DNA of 30,695 nt from Bacteroidales bacterium (GCA_007119075.1 SKQJ01000069.1:1-30695), one strand, 5' to 3'; counted from the stretch's first letter, positions 1 through 8,613 are shown. Notes: generated by a model from the sequence alone, not told the origin. Numbers and translations: made by a program.

Positions 1-393
1 CACAGGGATGGCCAGCAGGGTCGTCAGTATGATGGTCAGCAGCAGCAGGGCCAGCATCATGGTCAGCAGCAGGATCGTGAGCGGACCCAGGAAGGACAGC
101 AGCACATGCAGGACAGAGCTTTACAGATAACCGATCTTCCTGCGGACGTCCAGGAAACGCTTCGTGAAGATTATGAAGACTGGAGGCCTGTAGACGTGCA
201 GATTGCAACCGACCGTGAAGTATATGAAGAGGGTTCTTTTTATAAGGTAAGAATGAACAAAACCGATAATGGTGAACAGGAAACCAAAATCGTGAAGATT
301 GCAAGAGACGGTGAGGTCATCGATGAAGAAGAAGTGGATGAGGATTTTGAAAAACGTGAAGAAGAAAAACATCGTCGTGACCGTCAGCGTTAA
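1..393 (+). CDS. Gln-rich protein with C-terminal PepSY-like domain (3' part)
   Basis: The reading frame is open from base 1 to the stop at 391-393, so the 5' end lies outside the window. The first 35 visible codons are low complexity, rich in Gln, Gly, His and Asp. The rest (from about base 115) resembles the Bacteroidota PepSY-like fold: a Leu-Pro-Ala-x-Val-Gln start, a Tyr/Trp-rich strand, then a Tyr-Lys-Val strand and a 'D-x-x-G-x-V-I-D-E' turn near base 310-330. It ends in a charged Glu/Lys/Arg tail. Proteins with this domain are usually exported and poorly characterised; no catalytic motif is visible. The signal peptide, if present, would be upstream. A hairpin terminator follows 32 bases after the stop. 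Frame and end are secure; the PepSY assignment rests on pattern recognition only. Confidence 0.7.
   Translation, partial: HRDGQQGRQYDGQQQQGQHHGQQQDRERTQEGQQHMQDRALQITDLPADVQETLREDYEDWRPVDVQIATDREVYEEGSFYKVRMNKTDNGEQETKIVKIARDGEVIDEEEVDEDFEKREEEKHRRDRQR
32..72 (+). repeat. 14-bp direct repeat encoding Gln runs, period 27 bp
   Basis: ATGGTCAGCAGCAG occurs at 32-45 and again at 59-72, exactly 27 bp (nine codons) apart and in the same reading frame. It makes part of the Gln/Gly/His-rich segment of the partial gene. Confidence 0.8.
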
Positions 394-424
394 ACGGGAT
401 GGATTTTTTGGTTTTTTTAAGGTG

Positions 425-452
425 AAGCCGGGATTTGTTTCCCGGCTTTTTC
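425..452 (+). terminator. Rho-independent terminator
   Basis: AAGCCGGGA (425-433) pairs perfectly with TCCCGGCTT (440-448) around a six-base loop and runs into a T tract (447-451). It lies 32 bases after the PepSY-like gene and ends that transcript before the response regulator promoter. Confidence 0.9.
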
Positions 453-532
453 TGTGCCGGATAGGCATCATCATTTATGCAGGCAAGACATCATAAGAGG
501 TCATTATTTTTTGCTCTGATCTGAATTTCCGT

Positions 533-564
533 ATTGATCCTTTTTTATTTTTTCGTTAACTTTG
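533..564 (+). promoter_or_regulatory. Bacteroidota-type promoter of the response regulator
   Basis: TAACTTTG at 557-564 matches the -7 consensus TAnnTTTG. ATTG at 533-536 lies 20 bases upstream, close to the -33 TTTG consensus. Transcription would start near 571, giving a very short leader before the ATG at 582. Confidence 0.6.
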
Positions 565-581
565 AATAATTTAGGATTGAA

Positions 582-1913
582 ATGGAAAAATTGCTGATTG
601 TCGAGGATGATCTTGCCTATGCAAAAATACTGGACACCTTTCTCGTGAAGAACGGATATGCCGTCACTCACAAAACGAATCTGAAAGACGCCGGTAAAAT
701 CATCCAGCGTGAAAATTTCGACCTTTTTCTACTGGACTATCGTCTTCCCGATGGGACGGGACTGGACTTCCTTCAGACAGTAAAGAGCAGGGATCCTGAT
801 GCCCCCGCCGTGATCATGACGGGTTTCAATGATGTTCGCCTCGTGGTGAAAGCCATGAAACTCGGTGCAACCGATTATATACTTAAACCGGTTAACCCGG
901 ATGAGCTGATCATGATTGTCCGGCACTCCCTGAAAAAAGCCGGCGGTGAGAAACCGGAAATCCGCACAAACGGCATCACTTATGTTAAAGGGATAAGCGA
1001 TGCCGCAATGAGGGTTCAGGAGTTCATAGAGCTGGTTGCGCCGACCGACATGTCGGTAATAATCCAGGGTGAAAGCGGAACAGGCAAGGAGTATGTTGCA
1101 CGTTCCATTCATGCGGCAAGCAAAAGGTCTTCCCGGTCATTCGTTGCTATCGATTGCGGTGTTTTATCGAAAGATCTTGCCGCCGGTGAGTTGTTTGGTT
1201 ACGTCAAAGGGGCTTTTACCGGTGCGGTAGCAGACAAAAGGGGGCAGTTTGAATCAGCTTCCGGTGGCACCCTCTTCCTCGATGAAATCAGCAACCTTAC
1301 CTATGAAGTTCAGATAAAGCTGCTGCGGACCCTCCAGGAAAAAGTCATTCAGCCAGTGGGAAGCGACAGGACGATCCCGGTTGACATAAGGCTTATCGTA
1401 GCCACAAACGAAAATCTGCTGTCGAGCGTGGAGGCAGGGGATTTTCGTGAAGATCTGTACCATCGCCTGAATGAATTCAAGATTACGGTGCCTCCCCTGA
1501 AGGAACGGGATAAAGACCTCTTTTTGTTTATTGACCATTTTATCAGGGAAGCAAACCGGGATCTCGGGAGAAATGTTGAAAGAATCTCTCCCGGGGTGAA
1601 GGACATTTTCACCAGGCATGACTGGCCCGGTAATTTGCGTGAGCTGCGGAATACTATCCGCAGAATGGTGCTTTTGTGTAACGGGCCTGAAGCAGGAACA
1701 GAAATGCTGCCAGAGGACATGTTTCATTTTGCGCGCAAAGATAATATTGAAAGTCACGGGTCTAACCTCAAGAGCATCCAGGAGCATACCGAAAGGGAGC
1801 AGATTGCAAAGACTCTCAGGGAGGTAAAGGGTAACAAGTCACGGGCAGCCCGGCTGCTTCACATTACCCGTAAGACCCTGTACGACAAGATGGAAAAATA
1901 CGGGCTCGGCTAG
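582..1913 (+). CDS. Sigma-54-dependent response regulator (NtrC type)
   Basis: Cytoplasmic enhancer-binding transcription factor of 443 residues with the full three-domain layout. The receiver domain spans about 1-118, with acidic pocket Glu8/Asp9/Asp10, phospho-acceptor Asp52, Thr80 and Lys102. The AAA+ domain spans about 135-370, with Walker A GESGTGKE at 163-170, the sigma-54 contact loop GAFTGA at 210-215, Walker B around LFLDE 231-235, and the arginine-rich FREDLYHR segment at 288-295. A Fis-type helix-turn-helix occupies about 405-443. All motifs needed to activate sigma-54 RNA polymerase are intact. The likely partner is the convergent hybrid kinase: kinase, receiver and HPt there could pass phosphate to Asp52. 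No -24/-12 sigma-54 promoter was found in the window, so targets are elsewhere. The ATG is preceded by a close promoter, supporting the start. Confidence 0.95.
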   Translation: MEKLLIVEDDLAYAKILDTFLVKNGYAVTHKTNLKDAGKIIQRENFDLFLLDYRLPDGTGLDFLQTVKSRDPDAPAVIMTGFNDVRLVVKAMKLGATDYILKPVNPDELIMIVRHSLKKAGGEKPEIRTNGITYVKGISDAAMRVQEFIELVAPTDMSVIIQGESGTGKEYVARSIHAASKRSSRSFVAIDCGVLSKDLAAGELFGYVKGAFTGAVADKRGQFESASGGTLFLDEISNLTYEVQIKLLRTLQEKVIQPVGSDRTIPVDIRLIVATNENLLSSVEAGDFREDLYHRLNEFKITVPPLKERDKDLFLFIDHFIREANRDLGRNVERISPGVKDIFTRHDWPGNLRELRNTIRRMVLLCNGPEAGTEMLPEDMFHFARKDNIESHGSNLKSIQEHTEREQIAKTLREVKGNKSRAARLLHITRKTLYDKMEKYGLG

Positions 1914-4420
1914 CCTTTGCTCAGGGCGTTTATCCAGTTTTTAATCTCTTCTATAAACCGGTCGCCCTTTTCCAGGGTTTCGATTACCTTAAGTTTCAAT
2001 GCTTCCGGGTCTATACCGTTTTGAAGCTGGCGTTCCAGCCCCCGCAGATGCAGGGCGTATTCACTGTCGCCCGCCTGTCCGACCCTTCCTGCCATGCGAT
2101 GGACCAAGAGTGAAAGCTGCTCGAGATCATTGTTCCTGTGGGTCTTCCTGATAGCCCTGAGATCATTCAAGCTTTCCTTTATGATGGTTTTAAGGATATC
2201 GCTTGTCTGGCCGCTGTCATTATCGGTCATCCGCAGCAATGGCTCGAGGTTCAGAAAGGGCGTGCTTTCCGCGATTTTTTCTTCTGACCGCCCAAGGGCT
2301 TTCAGTATGTCCGATTCCCGGAAAGGCTTAATTATTATGCCATCAAAACCGTTATCCAGTATTTCCTGGCGTTCGTTCGGAAGTACCTGGGCGGTAAGGG
2401 CAAGTATCCTTATATTCCTGTTTTCTCCGTTATGCTCCCTGATCCTCCTGCACAGCTCCATTCCGCTCATTCCGGGCATTCGCATATCAAGGAGAATGGT
2501 CACGTCTGAATTTGCGTCAAGTGCCTTGAGTATCTGCTGACCATTGCTGTAGGTCTGGTGGGGAACTTTATGTTTCTCGAGGATTGCCGCACTAAGGTTT
2601 AAAATAAGCGGGTCATCATCGACTACCATTACCATTTTTGACCGGATACCGGCATGGCCGTTTTCATTTCCGCCATAATTGTCCGGGTCGGGCTCCAGGT
2701 CTGATACTTCATAAGGTATGGCAACAGTGAAGCAGGTGCCTTCATTCAGCTTGCTATCGACTTCAATGGTGCCGTTTTGCAGCTTGATAAGTCGATTGAC
2801 AATGCTCAGCCCGAGCCCCGTTCCGTCGTAATTGGCGGCGTTGGACTGGGAGAATTCAGTGAACAGGAGGGGGAGCTGTTGCGGGCTGATCCCGATACCG
2901 GTGTCTTTAACCTGAATAAAAAGATTTGCCTTCTGGATCCGGGGCACTGGGCTGAATGCGGTAGTGATCGTAACTTGTCCCTTGTTTGTGAATTTTATTG
3001 CATTTCCTATAAGGTTAAAGAGAATTTGCCTGAGACGAAAGGGATCGCCCGCCAGAGTAAGAGGTTTTTCAAAACGACTTTCAAATTTAAGCTCGATTTG
3101 TTTTTGTTGAGCCAGTGGCTGCATTGCCGTCACCACATTTTTTAATTCGGTGTCCGGATCAAACAGCTTCTTCTCAAAACTGATATGGCCGGATGTTATC
3201 TTTGAGTAATCCAGCACCTCGTTCACCACTTTCAACAAATGCCTTGCCGACAGGTATATAGCTTCAATATTTGCTTTCTGCTCGGGATGAATACGGGCAT
3301 GTTCGGTGTAACCGTAGATGGACTGCAGGGGAGTCCTGATCTCATGGCTCATATTTGATAAAAAACGCTGTTTGGCTTCCGACTCGCGTCTGGCCTCAGT
3401 GTGGGCCTTCTCAAGTTGCCTGCGGTACTTTGTGCTTTTAAAAATGTCTATGATAATAAGCATTACCAGGAGTACGGAAATGGCAATAAATATAACAGCG
3501 AGGTAATTCAGGTTCCTGATAGTGCTCTGGGCTATTTCAAAGACAGACCTGGTTTCTGCGTTCAACCGGGCGAATTCTTCCTGCTCTACACTTGATATGA
3601 TGTTCATGATCTCATGCATCAGGCTGCTTGTGGTGTTGATAAGTTCAAGCTCCTGGTTCTGGATCATTGTAAGCTGGTGGAGCTGGCTGGCATGAAGGCT
3701 GTCGAGAGAGTATTCAAGGTCTGGGATCAGTGTGTCACTGCGGGGAAGAATTTCCACCGTGTCAATAATAACCACCATATCCTTGTCAACCCGGGTTTCG
3801 GTGTTTGCCAGTCCCCTTACTTCCGGTATCTGGGTGCCGCCGAAAATCCGCTGCCAAAGGCCGGATGTCTCTCTCATGATTGTATCGGTGGTTACCGTTG
3901 TTGTTGTGATAGTTTCATAAAGCTTCACGACCTTCAGGGACTGGTCCCTGTTCTCCCTTTCAATATTGCTTGAAAAATTACTGACAAGTTCCCTGATATC
4001 GGGATTAAGATTGTACCTGTACAGCAGTTCCAGGTATTCCGAAAAAATCTGCTGGCGATGGACCAGCCTTTTTTCGATTTCATCGACTCGTTCAAGCTGC
4101 GCCGTGTCGCCAGCAAATATGGTTCGCAGGGTGTCGATTGAAGGATAAATTGAGTTTGCCTGCTGAACAAATGCGGCGGAGGGACTTCTCCTGCCACTGG
4201 CGGCTTCGGCCTGCTGGGAATGATTCAAACGGGAGATATTCCTGAAAAGCCTGTTTACTGCCTGCAGCCGCTCATTAGGACTGGCAAGTCTTTCAAAATT
4301 GGAGGTAATTTCAGAAAATGCGTGCTCAACGGCAACATGGATAACATACATAGTGATTATTCCGGCAAAAACGGCCAGTAAAACCTTTCCCGTCAGCCTC
4401 GTATAATATCTTTTTTTCAC
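1910..4420 (-). CDS. Hybrid sensor histidine kinase with receiver and HPt domains
   Basis: Inner-membrane sensor of 836 residues with a GTG start at 4420. A transmembrane helix lies at about 12-33, followed by a mostly helical periplasmic region (about 35-300) and a second transmembrane helix (305-327). HisKA has phospho-His359 in SHEIRTP. The ATPase domain has Asn473 (N box), DTGIGI at 506-511 and GTGLGLSI at 533-540. A receiver follows at about 596-710 with phospho-acceptor Asp645 and Lys698. The C-terminal HPt domain carries the candidate phospho-His774 in VHRMAGRVG. This is a complete four-step phosphorelay minus the output; the adjacent convergent sigma-54 regulator is the obvious partner. 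The periplasmic domain has no motif that names a ligand. The gene ends in a 4-bp overlap with the regulator, so the two are not co-transcribed. Confidence 0.93.
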   Translation of the reverse strand: MKKRYYTRLTGKVLLAVFAGIITMYVIHVAVEHAFSEITSNFERLASPNERLQAVNRLFRNISRLNHSQQAEAASGRRSPSAAFVQQANSIYPSIDTLRTIFAGDTAQLERVDEIEKRLVHRQQIFSEYLELLYRYNLNPDIRELVSNFSSNIERENRDQSLKVVKLYETITTTTVTTDTIMRETSGLWQRIFGGTQIPEVRGLANTETRVDKDMVVIIDTVEILPRSDTLIPDLEYSLDSLHASQLHQLTMIQNQELELINTTSSLMHEIMNIISSVEQEEFARLNAETRSVFEIAQSTIRNLNYLAVIFIAISVLLVMLIIIDIFKSTKYRRQLEKAHTEARRESEAKQRFLSNMSHEIRTPLQSIYGYTEHARIHPEQKANIEAIYLSARHLLKVVNEVLDYSKITSGHISFEKKLFDPDTELKNVVTAMQPLAQQKQIELKFESRFEKPLTLAGDPFRLRQILFNLIGNAIKFTNKGQVTITTAFSPVPRIQKANLFIQVKDTGIGISPQQLPLLFTEFSQSNAANYDGTGLGLSIVNRLIKLQNGTIEVDSKLNEGTCFTVAIPYEVSDLEPDPDNYGGNENGHAGIRSKMVMVVDDDPLILNLSAAILEKHKVPHQTYSNGQQILKALDANSDVTILLDMRMPGMSGMELCRRIREHNGENRNIRILALTAQVLPNERQEILDNGFDGIIIKPFRESDILKALGRSEEKIAESTPFLNLEPLLRMTDNDSGQTSDILKTIIKESLNDLRAIRKTHRNNDLEQLSLLVHRMAGRVGQAGDSEYALHLRGLERQLQNGIDPEALKLKVIETLEKGDRFIEEIKNWINALSKG

Positions 4421-4584
4421 GGTCTGCTGTTTTGATTGCGGAGTTAAATAAAAACATCACGGGATTAAAAAAGTTTAACATTTTGAGTAATTTAACTTAA
4501 TTCAGTTATTAATCACCTGTTCGTCTCGCTCAAATCCGGAAGGCTTGTCTGCAGAAAAAACCGCCTTCGCGCGCAAAAATCCGG

Positions 4585-5592
4585 TTACGGGCATTTATAG
4601 CATATTTCATTGAATTCCTTCTTGTTCTTCCGGAAGCTCATGATATTATTCATAGTGGTTTCGGCAATATTGTGCATGGCTTCCGAGGTGAAAAATCCCT
4701 GGTGGGATGTGATGATAACATTGTTGAATGACAAAAGCCGGGCCAGAATATCATCTGTAAGAACACGGTTGGAAAGATCCTCGAAAAAGAACTCTGCTTC
4801 TTCCTCATAAACATCCAGTCCGGCGCTTCCTATTTTGCCGCTCTTCAGTCCGTCGATCAGATCTGAGGTCTTGATGAGCTTCCCCCTCCCGGTGTTTATA
4901 ATCATGACCCCATGTTTCATTTTTTCAATACTTTCTTTATTGATCATATATTCCGTTTCCCTTGTCAGGGGACAATTCAGGGAGACAACTTCAGATTTCC
5001 TGAACATCTCGTCAAGTCCGACATACCTGCAGCCTGTTTCGGACGCGAATTCATTATCCGGCCGGGGATCATGAGCAAGGACTTTCATGCCGAAGCCCGA
5101 CAGTATTTTTACCAGTACTTTCCCTATCTTGCCCGTTCCTATTACTCCTGCGTATTTATTATTCATATCGAAGCCCATCAATCCTCCAAGCGAAAAATTT
5201 GAATCCCTGGTCCTCCAGTATGCCCTGTGGATCTTGCGGTTGAGCGAAAGCATCAGGGCTACGGTGTGTTCGGCAATTGCGTTCGGCGAATATGCAGGCA
5301 CCCTGGCAACGGCAATCTTCCCGAGAGCAGCCTTCAGATCGACATTGTTGAAGCCGGCAGAGCGGAGGGCGATCAGTTTTACACCATATTCATGCAGTTT
5401 TTCAATTACCTCTTCAGAGATCATGTCATTCACAAATGCACAGACTACATCGGCTCCTTCTGCAAGCACAGCGTTATCGGGTGTGATATTGAACTTGAAA
5501 TATTTAATTTCAAATTTATAATTCCGGTTTACCTCATTGAAAATCTCTCTATCATAAGGTTTGGCGTCAAAAAAGGCGATCGTTGTGTTCAT
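4585..5592 (-). CDS. ldhA: D-lactate dehydrogenase-like 2-hydroxyacid dehydrogenase
   Basis: NAD-dependent enzyme of 335 residues, expected to reduce pyruvate to D-lactate (or the reverse) in the cytoplasm during fermentation. The dinucleotide motif GTGKIG is at 152-157. The catalytic triad of the D-isomer 2-hydroxyacid dehydrogenase family is visible: Arg236 in NTGRG, Glu264 in DVYEEE and His297 in SHQGFFT. The N-terminal part has the LRSAGFNNVDL signature of the LdhA branch (77-87), which favours lactate over glycerate or phosphoglycerate. The ATG at 5592 gives a normal family length. It is divergent from the aldehyde dehydrogenase across a 114-bp spacer; neither promoter could be matched cleanly to the Bacteroidota consensus. 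Closely related hydroxyacid substrates cannot be excluded. Confidence 0.88.
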   Translation of the reverse strand: MNTTIAFFDAKPYDREIFNEVNRNYKFEIKYFKFNITPDNAVLAEGADVVCAFVNDMISEEVIEKLHEYGVKLIALRSAGFNNVDLKAALGKIAVARVPAYSPNAIAEHTVALMLSLNRKIHRAYWRTRDSNFSLGGLMGFDMNNKYAGVIGTGKIGKVLVKILSGFGMKVLAHDPRPDNEFASETGCRYVGLDEMFRKSEVVSLNCPLTRETEYMINKESIEKMKHGVMIINTGRGKLIKTSDLIDGLKSGKIGSAGLDVYEEEAEFFFEDLSNRVLTDDILARLLSFNNVIITSHQGFFTSEAMHNIAETTMNNIMSFRKNKKEFNEICYKCP

Positions 5593-5678
5593 GGGCGTAA
5601 TAATCAGTTGAAAAAAACTCTATTAAAGTTAGTAAATTAATCACTTGTTTTCTAATTTAACAGAAGGAAATCACAATT

Positions 5679-5753
5679 ATGAAAAACCGGAAAAACGCTT
5701 TTGATCATGGAAAAACTGACCTCCACCGATCCTTCGAACGGCAAAGTCATTAA
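5679..5753 (+). other. Short out-of-frame ORF overlapping the aldehyde dehydrogenase start
   Basis: ATG at 5679 lies about 10 bases after AGAAGGA and opens a 24-codon frame (MKNRKNAFDHG...) that ends at TAA 5751-5753, inside the dehydrogenase gene and in another frame. It could be a translational leader, a chance ORF, or the sign of a one-base indel that moved the dehydrogenase start. The peptide has no recognisable features. Confidence 0.25.
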
Positions 5754-7077
5754 AGAATACCTGCAGCACAGTCCCAAAGAGATCGACCGCATCATCCATT
5801 CTGCCGGAAAGGCCTTCGGCCACTGGAAGGCAACTGGATTTGACAAACGGTCAGGCTTTATGCTCAGTCTGGCAGGCAATCTGAGAGATAACCTGGAAAA
5901 ATATGCCCGGATAATCACGCTGGAGATGGGCAAGCCCCTGAAACAGGCAAAAGCGGAGATCGATAAGTGTGCCGGCGTATGTGAATACTATGCTGGACAC
6001 GCCGGAAAATTCCTTTCCAGCGAGCATATTGATGCCGGTGCCAGGGAAAGCTATGTTGCTTACCGGCCCCTTGGTGTCGTTTTGGCCGTAATGCCCTGGA
6101 ACTTTCCCTTCTGGCAGGTTTTCAGGTTCGCCGTCCCTGCACTTATGGCCGGCAATGCGGCGCTCCTTAAACATGCTTCCAATGTGACGGGGTGTGCCAT
6201 TGCCATTGAGGAGCTTTTCCGCGACTCGGGTTTTCCGGCCGGCCTGTTCAGGTCACTTAAAGCCGGCAGCCAATCGGTGGGATCAGTCATCGAAAACCCC
6301 GTTGTTAAGGCGGTTACCATTACCGGAAGCGTACAGGCAGGGAAAGCCGTGGCGGCTAAAGCCGGTGCAGAGCTGAAAAAAACCGTGCTCGAGCTGGGGG
6401 GCAGCGATCCTTATATTGTGCTCGAAGATGCCGATCTGGATCATGCCGTAAGGGTATGTGTCGCCAGCCGGATGATAAACGGCGGACAAAGCTGCATAGC
6501 AGCAAAAAGATTTATAGTTGTCAAATCAATCCTTGAGCATTTTGAAAAAAAGTTCGTTGACGAAATGAAAAGCTACAGTCCCGGCGACCCGATGGATGAG
6601 AGTACCAGTCTTGGTCCGCTGGCATCAGAATCGTTACGGGACGAATTGCACGGCCAGGTCCTGGCATGCATTGGCGATGGTGCCGAATGCCTGCTCGGGG
6701 GAGAATGCCCCCCGGAAAAAGGGGCATGGTACCCTCCCACTGTGCTTGGCCGGGTCAGGCCCGGGATGCCTGCATATGATGATGAAATATTCGGTCCGGT
6801 CGCAGCCATAATCGAAGCCGACGATGAAGCCGACGCCATCCGGATCGCCAATGACTCCAGGTTCGGGCTGGGAGCGGCCGTTTTCAGCAGGAACATTGAC
6901 AGGGCAAGGAATATTGCAGAGACCCGGATCGACGCAGGCAGCTGCTTCGTAAATGATTTTGTAAGGTCCGATCCCCGGCTGCCTTTCGGCGGAATCGGCG
7001 ACAGCGGCTACGGCAGGGAACTATCGTATTTCGGCATAAGGGAGTTTACCAACATCAAGACGGTTTATGTTAAATAG
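5707..7077 (+). CDS. NAD(P)-dependent aldehyde dehydrogenase, YneI/Sad (succinate semialdehyde) type
   Basis: Soluble dehydrogenase of 456 residues that oxidises an aldehyde, probably succinate semialdehyde, to the acid. Catalytic Glu229 is in LELGGSDP and catalytic Cys263 in NGGQSC. The signature MPWNFPFWQVFR near 130 and ITGSV near 206 match the short YneI-like branch. ATG 5707 was chosen because residues after it align with the family N-terminus; a TTG at 5701 is an alternative. A good ribosome-binding site (AGAAGGA, 5662-5668) sits instead before an out-of-frame ATG at 5679. The last 35 codons carry a 98-bp sequence repeated exactly at 19469-19566, so this gene forms the left border of the PUL insertion and its present 3' end may be partly donor-derived. 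No strong terminator follows it. Confidence 0.93.
   Translation: MEKLTSTDPSNGKVIKEYLQHSPKEIDRIIHSAGKAFGHWKATGFDKRSGFMLSLAGNLRDNLEKYARIITLEMGKPLKQAKAEIDKCAGVCEYYAGHAGKFLSSEHIDAGARESYVAYRPLGVVLAVMPWNFPFWQVFRFAVPALMAGNAALLKHASNVTGCAIAIEELFRDSGFPAGLFRSLKAGSQSVGSVIENPVVKAVTITGSVQAGKAVAAKAGAELKKTVLELGGSDPYIVLEDADLDHAVRVCVASRMINGGQSCIAAKRFIVVKSILEHFEKKFVDEMKSYSPGDPMDESTSLGPLASESLRDELHGQVLACIGDGAECLLGGECPPEKGAWYPPTVLGRVRPGMPAYDDEIFGPVAAIIEADDEADAIRIANDSRFGLGAAVFSRNIDRARNIAETRIDAGSCFVNDFVRSDPRLPFGGIGDSGYGRELSYFGIREFTNIKTVYVK
6973..7070 (+). repeat. 98-bp direct repeat, left copy (candidate attL)
   Basis: These 98 bases, within the last codons of the intact aldehyde dehydrogenase gene, are identical base for base to 19469-19566. 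Identity begins at CCCCGGCTGCC and ends inside the penultimate sense codon. After it the left copy reads T-AAA-TAG and the right copy A-AAG-TAG, both encoding Val-Lys-stop. Confidence 0.97.
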
Positions 7078-7254
7078 ATCGCCGAATGATGAAAGCTCCA
7101 TCAACCTTCGGCAGACAAAAGTGCAAAATTAAAGGCAACTGCATGCGAGGTCGATCTAAGGTCGATAAACCACAAAGAAGTCTTCTGTCTCACATGCATT
7201 AATAGTATCATTGAGACAGTCAGCCGTAAGAAATATTGGCTTTAAACGCCTGGA
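7078..7254. other. Left-end spacer of the PUL with dyads and a short direct repeat
   Basis: No gene seen. It holds an imperfect hairpin just after the dehydrogenase stop (GCCGAA 7081-7086 with TTCGGC 7107-7112, and GATG 7088-7091 with CATC 7099-7102), a tandem GGTCGAT at 7149-7155 and 7160-7166 (11-bp spacing), and a perfect 8-bp inverted repeat CTGTCTCA 7185-7192 / TGAGACAG 7212-7219. The last may act at the end of the PUL transcript although no T tract follows. The 11-bp phased repeat could be a protein-binding site. Confidence 0.5.
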
Positions 7255-8613
7255 TCAGGGTATCAGGAAGGGTATATTAATGGTCCCGGTATTTGAATTA
7301 TCATCTGAAATGTAAATGAACAACCGGTAGGCGCCTCTCTGAGCGGGCGAACGGAAAACAACCTCCCGGGGAGTTGCCGATATTATTAGTCCCCCGATTG
7401 ACTGGGGTCTCTGCTCGAAATCGCCCCCATCGCTTAATTCTTCAGGCTCAGGCAGGATCTCTGCACGGGCATTAAGGGTGTTAATATTTTCATTCCCTGA
7501 ATTTTCGACCTCAATAATCGCCGAGTACAATGCATCCTCTTCAAGTTTGACATTGTCAAAACGTCCTCCCATGTCCTGAATTTCTGCATTTAATATCCTG
7601 GGTGCCATCTGTTCAGGCCAGCTGCCTGTCCACAGATACTCCATGACATTAACTGCCTCTGTTCTTTCACCATTTTCTGTGAAAAGGCCATACCATGTCG
7701 GAGTCCGTTCCTGCTTCTGCCCCCACAGAAAAACATAGGAGCCCAGGCAATTTTCCTGATTGGAAAGAATAGCCTCCCGATACCTGAGTTTGATGATATC
7801 TGCCTTTTCGGCAGAGGATTGTTCCACGGGCGAGCCCCATTCGGTTGCGGGCATCTCCCAGTGCCCCGTCGCACCCCATTCTGTTACCAGGAAGGGGCCG
7901 TCATATCCGGCCTCTGTCATCCTTTGCCCGAGGTTTATTATATCCGCATACATTTGAACTGAAAGAAAATCCAGATAGGTGCAGCTGTCCTGAATGTATT
8001 TTACATCGTCCGGTGCAAAACCGGCAAGCATGGTTGTAACCACGCTGTTGCCATCGACCTCCTTGATCATCCTGGCTATATCATTCACAGCATCCCAAAC
8101 GCGCATGTTGGTATAACGGTGATTAAGCTCATTGCCTATTCCCCATCCCAGCAGTGCGGGATGATCCTTGAGCTCCATAACATCCTTTTTTATATCTTCA
8201 AGCTGCCGGGCAACTGCAGCCTCATCGTTATAATCAAAACCATGCCTCTCACCGGCAACATCCAGGCCCATCATAACCATCAGGCCGTTTTCCCATGCCT
8301 GATCAAGGACTTCCCGCCCCGTTTTTATACCGTTGTTTACACGCCAGGTCCTGATAGAATTGCCTCCATGCAATGCAACCAGGTCACATGGTCCGAACTC
8401 ACATCCGGCGCCCTTTACCCAAAACTCTTCCCCGTTGACAAACAAACGGTACCGGCCTTCTGTCTTTTTTAGCTCAACGTGTGAAGGACCGTATTTCATG
8501 GGATTCTCTTTTGCATGCCCTGCTAGAGAAAATGACATCAGCAGAAATGATGTAATCACACAACGAATAATCTGTACAGGCTTCATAGCGGTTATTATTT
8601 TAAATTGGTTCAT
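7255..8613 (-). CDS. Clan GH-A glycoside hydrolase, GH158-like (possible endo-beta-1,3-glucanase)
   Basis: Secreted TIM-barrel glycosidase of about 452 residues. Start options are TTG 8622, ATG 8613 (used here) and ATG 8586; the last gives a compact signal peptide ending LAGHA. It has no lipobox, so it is probably periplasmic. Numbered from the TTG, the predicted acid/base is Glu165 in GIGNELNH and the nucleophile Glu248 in VTEWG, the clan GH-A pattern. After the barrel (to about 345) comes a beta-rich Ig-like C-terminal domain. Barrel plus Ig-like domain, and an 83-residue gap between the two glutamates, agree with what I recall of the GH158 laminarin-cleaving enzyme of Bacteroides uniformis. 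A GH2-type barrel label is the more conservative alternative. It is the last gene of the PUL, 119 bp after susD. Confidence 0.8.
   Translation of the reverse strand: MNQFKIITAMKPVQIIRCVITSFLLMSFSLAGHAKENPMKYGPSHVELKKTEGRYRLFVNGEEFWVKGAGCEFGPCDLVALHGGNSIRTWRVNNGIKTGREVLDQAWENGLMVMMGLDVAGERHGFDYNDEAAVARQLEDIKKDVMELKDHPALLGWGIGNELNHRYTNMRVWDAVNDIARMIKEVDGNSVVTTMLAGFAPDDVKYIQDSCTYLDFLSVQMYADIINLGQRMTEAGYDGPFLVTEWGATGHWEMPATEWGSPVEQSSAEKADIIKLRYREAILSNQENCLGSYVFLWGQKQERTPTWYGLFTENGERTEAVNVMEYLWTGSWPEQMAPRILNAEIQDMGGRFDNVKLEEDALYSAIIEVENSGNENINTLNARAEILPEPEELSDGGDFEQRPQSIGGLIISATPREVVFRSPAQRGAYRLFIYISDDNSNTGTINIPFLIP

Noticed and set aside
702..1112. Long - strand ORFs opposite the response regulator, kinase and other genes
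   Set aside because: They lie antisense to genes with full motif sets, have low-quality protein sequence and no start context, so they are shadows.
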